DNA from: Siphonodentalium dalli
Taxonomy: Eukaryota; Mollusca; Scaphopoda; Gadilida; Siphonodentaliidae
NCBI GenBank assembly: GCA_032622095.1
Contig: CP136061.1
Coordinates: 1,182,001-1,246,000, forward strand
Length of the DNA stretch: 64,000 nt
Reading direction: 5' to 3'
Within the stretch, counting starts at the first letter, position 1. Each line of letters begins with the position of its first letter. The notes under the pieces were generated by a model that did not search any database, was not told the DNA's origin, and saw only the letters and a program-made list of their open reading frames with translations. Positions 48,301 through 61,030 of this stretch are shown here, piece by piece. The position numbers and the translations under genes are program-made.

Positions 48301-49540
48301 GACATACAGTAAATACACGTATACAGTAAATACAGGTATACAGTAAATACAGGTATACAGTAAATACAGGTATACAGCAAATACAGACATACAGTAAATA
48401 CAGGTATACATCAAATACAGGTATACAGCAAATACAGGTATACAGCAAATACAAGTATACAGCAAATACAAGTATACAGCAAATACAGACATACAGTAAA
48501 TACAAGTATACAGCAAATACAGACATACAGTAAATACAGATATACAGTAAATACAGGTATACAGTAAATACAAGTATACAGCAAATACAGACATACAGTA
48601 AATACAGGTATACAGCAAATACAGACATACAGTAAATACAGATATACAGTAAATACAGATATACAGTAAATACAGGTATACAGCAAATACAGACATACAG
48701 TAAATACAGATATACAGTAAATACAAGTATACAGTAAATACAGGTATACAGCAAATACAGACATACAGTAAATACAGATATACAGTAAATACAAGTATAC
48801 AGTAAATACAGGTATACAGCAAATACAGGTATACAGTAAATACAGACATACAGCAAATACAGACATACAGTAAATACAGATATACAGTAAATACAGGTAT
48901 ACAGCAAATACAGGTATACAGCAAATACAGACATACAGTAAATACAGATATACAGTAAATACAAGTATACAGTAAATACAGGTATACAGCAAATACAGAC
49001 ATACAGTAAATACAGATATACAGTAAATACAAGTATACAGTAAATACAGGTATACAGCAAATACAGGTATACAGTAAATACAGGTATACAGCAAATACAG
49101 ACATACAGTAAATACAGGTATACAGCAAATACAGGTATACAGCAAATACAGGTATACAGCAAATACAGGTATACAGCAAATACATGTATACAGCAAATAC
49201 AGGTATACAGCAAATACAGACATACAGTAAATACAGATATACAGTAAATACAGGTATACAGCAAATACAAGTATACAGCAAATACAAGTATACAGCAAAT
49301 ACAGACATACAGTAAATACAAGTATACAGCAAATACAGACATACAGTAAATACAGATATACAGTAAATACAGGTATACAGTAAATACAAGTATACAGTAA
49401 ATACAGACATACAGTAAATACAGGTATACAGCAAATACAAGTATACAGCAAATACAGACATACAGTAAATACAAGTATACAGCAAATACAAGTATACAGC
49501 AAATACAGACATACAGCAAATACAGACATACAGTAAATAC
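45305..49540. repeat. Mixed satellite domain rich in GAC and GGT monomers
   Basis: No large duplication was recognised in this stretch. GAC, GAT and GGT monomers dominate. Rare point variants include CATTAAATAC near 46,285 and CATCAAATAC near 48,411, each of which introduces a bottom-strand stop triplet. No gene-like content was seen. Confidence 0.7.
46590..47000. repeat. Local 51-bp trimer: GAC-GAC-GGT
   Basis: Monomers follow the order GAC, GAC, GGT, with C at base 6 following GGT, in about five near-perfect cycles interrupted by occasional two-monomer cycles. The cycle is 51 bp, or three monomers. This is the clearest short-range higher-order unit in the window. Confidence 0.75.
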
Positions 49541-49544
49541 AGGT

Positions 49545-50596
49545 ATACAGCAAATACAGACATACAGTAAATACAAGTATACAGCAAATACAGATATACA
49601 GCAAATACAGACATACAGTAAATACAGGTATACAGCAAATACAGACATACAGTAAATACAGATATACAGTAAATACAGGTATACAGCAAATACAGACATA
49701 CAGTAAATACAGATATACAGTAAATACAGGTATACAGTAAATACAGATATACAGTAAATACAGATATACAGCAAATACAGATATACAGTAAATACAGACA
49801 TACAGTAAATACAGATATACAGTAAATACAGACATACAGTAAATACAGATATACAGTAAATACAGATATACAGTAAATACATACATACAGTAAATACAGA
49901 TATACAGTAAATACAGGTATACAGTAAATACAGATATACAGTAAATACAGATATACAGCAAATACAGACATACAGTAAATACAGACATACAGTAAATACA
50001 AGTATACAGCAAATACAGACATACAGTAAATACAGATATACAGTAAATACAGACATACAGTAAATACAAGTATACAGTAAATACAGATATACAGCAAATA
50101 CAAGTATACAGCAAATACAGACATACAGTAAATACAAGTATACAGCAAATACAGATATACAGCAAATACAGACATACAGTAAATACAGGTATACAGCAAA
50201 TACAGACATACAGTAAATACAGATATACAGTAAATACAGGTATACAGCAAATACAGACATACAGTAAATACAGATATACAGTAAATACAGGTATACAGTA
50301 AATACAGATATACAGTAAATACAGATATACAGCAAATACAGATATACAGTAAATACAGACATACAGTAAATACAGATATACAGTAAATACAGACATACAG
50401 TAAATACAGATATACAGTAAATACAGATATACAGTAAATACAGATATACAGTAAATACAGATATACAGCAAATACAGACATACAGTAAATACAGACATAC
50501 AGTAAATACAAGTATACAGCAAATACAGACATACAGTAAATACAGATATACAGTAAATACAGACATACAGTAAATACAAGTATACAGTAAATACAG
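49545..50596. repeat. Tandem duplication of about 0.56 kb (33 monomers)
   Basis: A GAC- and GAT-rich pattern starting near 49,545 recurs from about 50,106. The spacing is 561 bp (33 monomers) at its left part (49,581 to 50,142) and 510 bp at its right part (49,951 to 50,461), so one copy has gained or lost exactly three monomers. The first copy carries a CATACATACAG variant near 49,881 that the second lacks. Confidence 0.75.
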
Positions 50597-50744
50597 GTAT
50601 ACAGTAAATACAGGTATACAGCAAATACAAGTATACAGCAAATACAAGTATACAGTAAATACAAGTATACAGCAAATACAGACATACAGTAAATACAGAT
50701 ATACAGTAAATACAGGTATACAGCAAATACAAGTATACAGCAAA

Positions 50745-50775
50745 TACAGACATACAGTAAATACAGTAAATACAA
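50745..50775. repeat. 9-bp half-unit phase slip
   Basis: The sequence reads ATACAGTAAATACAGTAAAT, an extra 9-bp half-unit between two full monomers. The same kind of 9-bp step is seen near 28,397. It supports the 9+8 structure of the monomer. Confidence 0.8.
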
Positions 50776-51949
50776 GTATACAGCAAATACAAGTATACAG
50801 CAAATACAAGTATACAGCAAATACAAGTATACAGCAAATCCAAGTATACAGTAAATACAGATATACAGTAAATACAAGTATACAGCAAATACAGACATAC
50901 AGTAAATACATGTATACAGTAAATACAGGTATACAGCAAATACAAGTATACAGCAAATACAGGTATACAGCAAATACACGTATACAGCAAATACAAGTAT
51001 ACAGTAAATACAAGTATACAGTAAATACAGGTATACAGTAAATACAAGTATACAGCAAATACAAGTATACAGTAAATACAGGTATACAGCTAATACACGT
51101 ATACAGTAAATACAAGTATACAGCAAATACAAGTATACAGTAAATACAGGTATACAGTAAATACAGATATACAGTAAATACAGGTATACAGCAAATACAG
51201 ATATACAGTAAATACAGGTATACAGTAAATACAGATATACAGTAAATACAGGTATACAGCAAATACAGGTATACAGTAAATACAGGTATACAGCAAATAC
51301 AAGTATACAGCAAATACAGACATACAGTAAATACAGATATACAGTAAATACAAGTATACAGCAAATACAGACATACAGTAAATACAGATATACAGTAAAT
51401 ACAAGTATACAGCAAATACAAGTATACAGTAAATACAGGTATACAGCAAATACAAGTATACAGCAAATACAGACATACAGCAAATACAGACATACAGTAA
51501 ATACAGGTATACAGCAAATACAGGTATACAGTAAATACAGGTATACAGTAAATACAAGTATACAGTAAATACACGTATACAGCAAATACACGTATACAGT
51601 AAATACAGGTATACAGCAAATACAAGTATACAGCAAATACAGGTATACAGTAAATACAGGTATACAGTAAATACAAGTATACAGTAAATACACGTATACA
51701 GCAAATACACGTATACAGTAAATACAGGTATACAGCAAATACAAGTATACAGTAAATACAAGTATACAGCAAATACAAGTATACAGAAAATACAGGTATA
51801 CAGCAAATACAGGTATACAGCAAATACAAGTATACAGTAAATACAGGTATACAGCAAATACAAGTATACAGCAAATACAGGTATACAGTAAATACAAGTA
51901 TACAGCAAATACAGGTATACAGCAAATACAGGTATACAGTAAATACAAG

Positions 51950-54900
51950 TATACAGCAAATACAGGTATACAGCAAATACAAGTATACAGCAAATACAAG
52001 TATACAGCAAATACAGGTATACAGTAAATACAGGTATACAGTAAATACAAGTATACAGCAAATACAGGTATACAGCAAATACAGGTATACAGCAAATACA
52101 AGTATACAGCAAATACAAGTATACAGTAAATACAGGTATACAGCAAATACAGGTATACAGTAAATACAAGTATACAGCAAATACAGGTATACAGCAAATA
52201 CAGGTATACAGTAAATACAAGTATACAGCAAATACAGGTATACAGCAAATACAGGTATACAGCAAATACAGGTATACAGTAAATACAAGTATACAGCAAA
52301 TACAGGTATACAGTAAATACACGTATACAGCAAATACACGTATACAGCAAATACACGTATACAGTAAATACAGGTATACAGCAAATACAAGTATACAGCA
52401 AATACAGACATACAGTAAATACAAGTATACAGCAAATACAGGTATACAGCAAATACAAGTATACAGCAAATACAGGTATACAGTAAATACAAGTATACAG
52501 CAAATACAGGTATACAGCAAATACAGGTATACAGTAAATACAAGTATACAGCAAATACAGGTATACAGCAAATACAAGTATACAGCAAATACAAGTATAC
52601 AGCAAATACACGTATACAGTAAATACAGGTATACAGTAAATACAGGTATACAGCAAATACAGGTATACAGCAAATACAGGTATACAGCAAATACAGGTAT
52701 ACAGCAAATACAGGTATACAGCAAATACAGGTATACAGCAAATACAGGTATACAGTAAATACAAGTATACAGCAAATACAAGTATACAGCAAATACAGGT
52801 ATACAGCAAATACAGGTATACAGTAAATACAAGTATACAGCAAATACACGTATACAGTAAATACAGGTATACAGTAAATACAGGTATACAGCAAATACAG
52901 GTATACAGCAAATACAGGTATACAGTAAATACAGGTATACATCAAATACAAGTATACAGCAAATACAAGTATACAGCAAATACAAGTATACAGTAAATAC
53001 AGGTATACAGTAAATACAAGTATACAGCAAATACAGGTATACAGTAAATACAAGTATACAGCAAATACAGGTATACAGCAAATACAGGTATACAGCAAAT
53101 ACAAGTATACAGCAAATACAAGTATACAGTAAATACAGGTATACAGTAAATACAAGTATACAGCAAATACAGGTATACAGCAAATACAGGTATACAGTAA
53201 ATACAGGTATACAGTAAATACAGGTATACAGTAAATACACGTATACAGCAAATACAGGTATACAGTAAATACAGGTATACAGTAAATACAAGTATACAGC
53301 AAATACAGGTATACAGTAAATACAGGTATACAGTAAATACAAGTATACAGCAAATACAGGTATACAGCAAATACAAGTATACAGCAAATACAGACATACA
53401 GTAAATACAAGTATACAGCAAATACAGGTATACAGCAAATACAAGTATACAGTAAATACAGGTATACAGCAAATACAGGTATACAGTAAATACAGGTATA
53501 CAGTAAATACAGGTATACAGTAAATACAAGTATACAGTAAATACAGGTATACAGTAAATACAGGTATACAGTAAATACAGGTATACAGTAAATACAAGTA
53601 TACAGTAAATACAAGTATACAGTAAATACAAGTATACAGTAAATACAAGTATACAGCAAATACAGGTATACAGTAAATACAAGTATACAGCAAATACAAG
53701 TATACAGCAAATACAGGTATACAGTAAATACAAGTATACAGCAAATACAGGTATACAGCAAATACAGGTATACAGTAAATACAAGTATACAGCAAATACA
53801 GGTATACAGTAAATACAGGTATACAGTAAATACAAGTATACAGCAAATACAGGTATACAGCAAATACAGGTATACAGTAAATACAAGTATACAGCAAATA
53901 CAGGTATACAGTAAATACAGGTATACAGTAAATACACGTATACAGCAAATACAAGTATACAGCAAATACAGGTATACAGTAAATACAAGTATACAGCAAA
54001 TACAAGTATACAGTAAATACAGGTATACAGTAAATACAGGTATACAGTAAATACACGTATACAGCAAATACAAGTATACAGCAAATACAGGTATACAGTA
54101 AATACAGGTATACAGTAAATACAAGTATACAGCAAATACAAGTATACAGCAAATACAGGTATACAGTAAATACAGGTATACAGTAAATACAAGTATACAG
54201 CAAATACAGGTATACAGCAAATACAGGTATACAGTAAATACAGGTATACAGTAAATACAGGTATACAGCAAATACACGTATACAGTAAATACACGTATAC
54301 AGCAAATACAAGTATACAGTAAATACACGTATACAGTAAATACAAGTATACAGCAAATACAGGTATACAGTAAATACAGGTATACAGTAAATACAAGTAT
54401 ACAGTAAATACACGTATACAGTAAATACAAGTATACAGCAAATACAGGTATACAGTAAATACACGTATACAGCAAATACAAGTATACAGCAAATACACGT
54501 ATACAGTAAATACAGGTATACAGTAAATACACGTATACAGCAAATACAAGTATACAGCAAATACAGGTATACAGTAAATACAGGTATACAGTAAATACAA
54601 GTATACAGTAAATACAGGTATACAGTAAATACAGGTAAACAGTAAATACAAGTATACAGTAAATACAGGTATACAGCAAATACAGGTATACAGTAAATAC
54701 AGGTATACAGTAAATACAAGTATACAGTAAATACAGGTATACAGTAAATACACGTATACAGCAAATACAAGTATACAGCAAATACAGGTATACAGTAAAT
54801 ACAGGTATACAGTAAATACACGTATACAGCAAATACAAGTATACAGCAAATACAGGTATACAGTAAATACAGGTATACAGTAAATACAGGTATACAGTAA

Positions 54901-56489
54901 ATACAAGTATACAGTAAATACAGGTATACAGTAAATACAGGTATACAGCAAATACAAGTATACAGTAAATACAGGTATACAGTAAATACAGGTATACAGC
55001 AAATACAGGTATACAGTAAATACAGGTATACAGTAAATACAGGTATACAGTAAATACACGTATACAGTAAATACAGGTATACAGTAAATACAAGTATACA
55101 GCAAATACAAGTATACAGTAAATACACGTATACAGCAAATACAAGTATACAGTAAATACACGTATACAGCAAATACACGTATAGAGTAAATACAGGTATA
55201 CAGTAAATACACGTATACAGCAAATACAAGTATACAGCAAATACAGGTATACAGTAAATACAGGTATACAGTAAATACAAGTATACAGTAAATACAGGTA
55301 TACAGTAAATACAAGTATACAGTAAATACACGTATACAGCAAATACAAGTATACAGTAAATACACGTATACAGCAAATACACGTATAGAGTAAATACAGG
55401 TATACAGTAAATACACGTATACAGCAAATACAAGTATACAGCAAATACAGGTATACAGTAAATACAGGTATACAGTAAATACAAGTATACAGTAAATACA
55501 GGTATACAGTAAATACAGGTATACAGTAAATACAAGTATACAGTAAATACAGGTATACAGCAAATACAGGTATACAGTAAATACAGGTATACAGTAAATA
55601 CAAGTTTACAGTAAATACAGGTATACAGTAAATACACGTATACAGCAAATACAAGTATACAGCAAATACAGGTATACAGTAAATACAGGTATACAGCAAA
55701 TACAAGTATACAGCAAATACAGGTATACAGTAAATACAGGTATACAGTAAATACAGGTATACAGTAAATACAGGTATACAGTAAATACAGGTATACAGTA
55801 AATACAGGTATACAGTAAATACAGGTATACAGTAAATACAGGTATACAGTAAATACAGGTATACAGCAAATACAGGTATACAGTAAATACAGGTATACAG
55901 TAAATACAAGTATACAGTAAATACAGGTATACAGTAAATACAGGTATACAGTAAATACAAGTATACAGTAAATACAGGTATACAGTAAATACAGGTATAC
56001 AGTAAATACAGGTATACAGTAAATACAGGTATACAGCAAATACAGGTATACAGCAAATACAAGTATACAGTAAATACAGGTATACAGTAAATACAGGTAT
56101 ACAGCAAATACAGGTATACAGTAAATACAGGTATACAGTAAATACAGGTATACAGTAAATACAGGTATACAGTAAATACACGTATACAGTAAATACAGGT
56201 ATACAGTAAATACAAGTATACAGCAAATACAAGTATACAGTAAACACAAGTATACAGCAAACACAAGTATACAGTAAATACACGTATACAGCAAATACAC
56301 GTATAGAGTAAATACAGGTATACAGTAAATACAGGTATACAGTAAATACAAGTATACAGTAAATACACGAATACAGCAAATACAAGTATACAGTAAATAC
56401 ACGTATACAGTAAATATAAGTATACAGCAAATACAGGTATACAGTAAATACAGGTATACAGTAAATACACGTATACAGCAAATACAAGT
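51950..56489. repeat. 4,539-bp tandem duplication, copy 1 (267 monomers)
   Basis: Rare markers recur exactly 4,539 bp (267 x 17) downstream. These are ATCAAATAC (52,941 to 57,480), GGTAAACAG (54,631 to 59,170), TAGAGTAA (55,182 to 59,721, 55,386 to 59,925 and 56,304 to 60,843), AAGTTTAC (55,606 to 60,145), and paired AAACACAAG variants near 56.24 and 60.78 kb. Monomers are mostly GGT, AGT and CGT; GAC types are almost absent. A nested 204-bp (12-monomer) repeat around the two TAGAG variants at 55,182 and 55,386 is carried in both copies. Confidence 0.93.
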
Positions 56490-59400
56490 ATACAGCAAAT
56501 ACAGGTATACAGCAAATACAAGTATACAGCAAATACAAGTATACAGCAAATACAGGTATACAGTAAATACAGGTATACAGTAAATACAAGTATACAGCAA
56601 ATACAGGTATACAGCAAATACAGGTATACAGCAAATACAAGTATACAGCAAATACAAGTATACAGTAAATACAGGTATACAGCAAATACAGGTATACAGT
56701 AAATACAAGTATACAGCAAATACAGGTATACAGCAAATACAGGTATACAGTAAATACAAGTATACAGCAAATACAGGTATACAGCAAATACAGGTATACA
56801 GCAAATACAGGTATACAGTAAATACAAGTATACAGCAAATACAGGTATACAGTAAATACAAGTATACAGTAAATACACGTATACAGCAAATACACGTATA
56901 CAGTAAATACAGGTATACAGCAAATACAAGTATACAGCAAATACAGACATACAGTAAATACAAGTATACAGCAAATACAGGTATACAGCAAATACAAGTA
57001 TACAGCAAATACAGGTATACAGTAAATACAAGTATACAGCAAATACAGGTATACAGCAAATACAGGTATACAGTAAATACAAGTATACAGCAAATACAGG
57101 TATACAGCAAATACAAGTATACAGCAAATACAAGTATACAGCAAATACACGTATACAGTAAATACAGGTATACAGTAAATACAGGTATACAGCAAATACA
57201 GGTATACAGCAAATACAGGTATACAGCAAATACAGGTATACAGCAAATACAGGTATACAGCAAATACAGGTATACAGCAAATACAGGTATACAGCAAATA
57301 CAGGTATACAGTAAATACAAGTATACAGCAAATACAGGTATACAGCAAATACAGGTATACAGTAAATACAAGTATACAGCAAATACACGTATACAGTAAA
57401 TACAGGTATACAGTAAATACAGGTATACAGCAAATACAGGTATACAGCAAATACAGGTATACAGTAAATACAGGTATACATCAAATACAAGTATACAGCA
57501 AATACAAGTATACAGCAAATACAAGTATACAGTAAATACAGGTATACAGTAAATACAAGTATACAGCAAATACAGGTATACAGTAAATACAAGTATACAG
57601 CAAATACAGGTATACAGCAAATACAGGTATACAGCAAATACAAGTATACAGCAAATACAAGTATACAGTAAATACAGGTATACAGTAAATACAAGTATAC
57701 AGCAAATACAGGTATACAGCAAATACAGGTATACAGTAAATACAGGTATACAGTAAATACAGGTATACAGTAAATACACGTATACAGCAAATACAGGTAT
57801 ACAGTAAATACAGGTATACAGTAAATACAAGTATACAGCAAATACAGGTATACAGTAAATACAGGTATACAGTAAATACAAGTATACAGCAAATACAGGT
57901 ATACAGCAAATACAAGTATACAGCAAATACAGACATACAGTAAATACAAGTATACAGCAAATACAGGTATACAGCAAATACAAGTATACAGTAAATACAG
58001 GTATACAGCAAATACAGGTATACAGTAAATACAGGTATACAGTAAATACAGGTATACAGTAAATACAAGTATACAGTAAATACAGGTATACAGTAAATAC
58101 AGGTATACAGTAAATACAGGTATACAGTAAATACAAGTATACAGTAAATACAAGTATACAGTAAATACAAGTATACAGTAAATACAAGTATACAGCAAAT
58201 ACAGGTATACAGTAAATACAAGTATACAGCAAATACAAGTATACAGCAAATACAGGTATACAGTAAATACAAGTATACAGCAAATACAGGTATACAGCAA
58301 ATACAGGTATACAGTAAATACAAGTATACAGCAAATACAGGTATACAGCAAATACAGGTATACAGTAAATACAAGTATACAGCAAATACAGGTATACAGC
58401 AAATACAGGTATACAGTAAATACAAGTATACAGCAAATACAGGTATACAGTAAATACAGGTATACAGTAAATACACGTATACAGCAAATACAAGTATACA
58501 GCAAATACAGGTATACAGTAAATACAAGTATACAGCAAATACAAGTATACAGTAAATACAGGTATACAGTAAATACAGGTATACAGTAAATACACGTATA
58601 CAGCAAATACAAGTATACAGCAAATACAGGTATACAGTAAATACAGGTATACAGTAAATACAAGTATACAGCAAATACAAGTATACAGCAAATACAGGTA
58701 TACAGTAAATACAGGTATACAGTAAATACAAGTATACAGCAAATACAGGTATACAGCAAATACAGGTATACAGTAAATACAGGTATACAGTAAATACAGG
58801 TATACAGCAAATACACGTATACAGTAAATACACGTATACAGCAAATACAAGTATACAGTAAATACACGTATACAGTAAATACAAGTATACAGCAAATACA
58901 GGTATACAGTAAATACAGGTATACAGTAAATACAAGTATACAGTAAATACACGTATACAGTAAATACAAGTATACAGCAAATACAGGTATACAGTAAATA
59001 CACGTATACAGCAAATACAAGTATACAGCAAATACACGTATACAGTAAATACAGGTATACAGTAAATACACGTATACAGCAAATACAAGTATACAGCAAA
59101 TACAGGTATACAGTAAATACAGGTATACAGTAAATACAAGTATACAGTAAATACAGGTATACAGTAAATACAGGTAAACAGTAAATACAAGTATACAGTA
59201 AATACAGGTATACAGCAAATACAGGTATACAGTAAATACAGGTATACAGTAAATACAAGTATACAGTAAATACAGGTATACAGTAAATACACGTATACAG
59301 CAAATACAAGTATACAGCAAATACAGGTATACAGTAAATACAGGTATACAGTAAATACACGTATACAGCAAATACAAGTATACAGCAAATACAGGTATAC

Positions 59401-61030
59401 AGTAAATACAGGTATACAGTAAATACAGGTATACAGTAAATACAAGTATACAGTAAATACAGGTATACAGTAAATACAGGTATACAGCAAATACAAGTAT
59501 ACAGTAAATACAGGTATACAGTAAATACAGGTATACAGCAAATACAGGTATACAGTAAATACAGGTATACAGTAAATACAGGTATACAGTAAATACACGT
59601 ATACAGTAAATACAGGTATACAGTAAATACAAGTATACAGCAAATACAAGTATACAGTAAATACACGTATACAGCAAATACAAGTATACAGTAAATACAC
59701 GTATACAGCAAATACACGTATAGAGTAAATACAGGTATACAGTAAATACACGTATACAGCAAATACAAGTATACAGCAAATACAGGTATACAGTAAATAC
59801 AGGTATACAGTAAATACAAGTATACAGTAAATACAGGTATACAGTAAATACAAGTATACAGTAAATACACGTATACAGCAAATACAAGTATACAGTAAAT
59901 ACACGTATACAGCAAATACACGTATAGAGTAAATACAGGTATACAGTAAATACACGTATACAGCAAATACAAGTATACAGCAAATACAGGTATACAGTAA
60001 ATACAGGTATACAGTAAATACAAGTATACAGTAAATACAGGTATACAGTAAATACAGGTATACAGTAAATACAAGTATACAGTAAATACAGGTATACAGC
60101 AAATACAGGTATACAGTAAATACAGGTATACAGTAAATACAAGTTTACAGTAAATACAGGTATACAGTAAATACACGTATACAGCAAATACAAGTATACA
60201 GCAAATACAGGTATACAGTAAATACAGGTATACAGCAAATACAAGTATACAGCAAATACAGGTATACAGTAAATACAGGTATACAGTAAATACAGGTATA
60301 CAGTAAATACAGGTATACAGTAAATACAGGTATACAGTAAATACAGGTATACAGTAAATACAGGTATACAGTAAATACAGGTATACAGTAAATACAGGTA
60401 TACAGCAAATACAGGTATACAGTAAATACAGGTATACAGTAAATACAAGTATACAGTAAATACAGGTATACAGTAAATACAGGTATACAGTAAATACAAG
60501 TATACAGTAAATACAGGTATACAGTAAATACAGGTATACAGTAAATACAGGTATACAGTAAATACAGGTATACAGCAAATACAGGTATACAGCAAATACA
60601 AGTATACAGTAAATACAGGTATACAGTAAATACAGGTATACAGCAAATACAGGTATACAGTAAATACAGGTATACAGTAAATACAGGTATACAGTAAATA
60701 CAGGTATACAGTAAATACACGTATACAGTAAATACAGGTATACAGTAAATACAAGTATACAGCAAATACAAGTATACAGTAAACACAAGTATACAGCAAA
60801 CACAAGTATACAGTAAATACACGTATACAGCAAATACACGTATAGAGTAAATACAGGTATACAGTAAATACAGGTATACAGTAAATACAAGTATACAGTA
60901 AATACACGAATACAGCAAATACAAGTATACAGTAAATACACGTATACAGTAAATATAAGTATACAGCAAATACAGGTATACAGTAAATACAGGTATACAG
61001 TAAATACACGTATACAGCAAATACAAGTAT
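56490..61030. repeat. 4,539-bp tandem duplication, copy 2
   Basis: Second copy of 51,950-56,489, with every noticed marker at the same 4,539-bp distance and hence no net length change across the compared stretch. The match ends near 61,040, where this copy continues with GGT monomers and a private CACTTATAC variant (about 61,075), and the first copy's end joins this one directly. The constant spacing suggests a younger event than the 21-kb duplication, whose spacing has drifted by several monomers. Confidence 0.92.
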
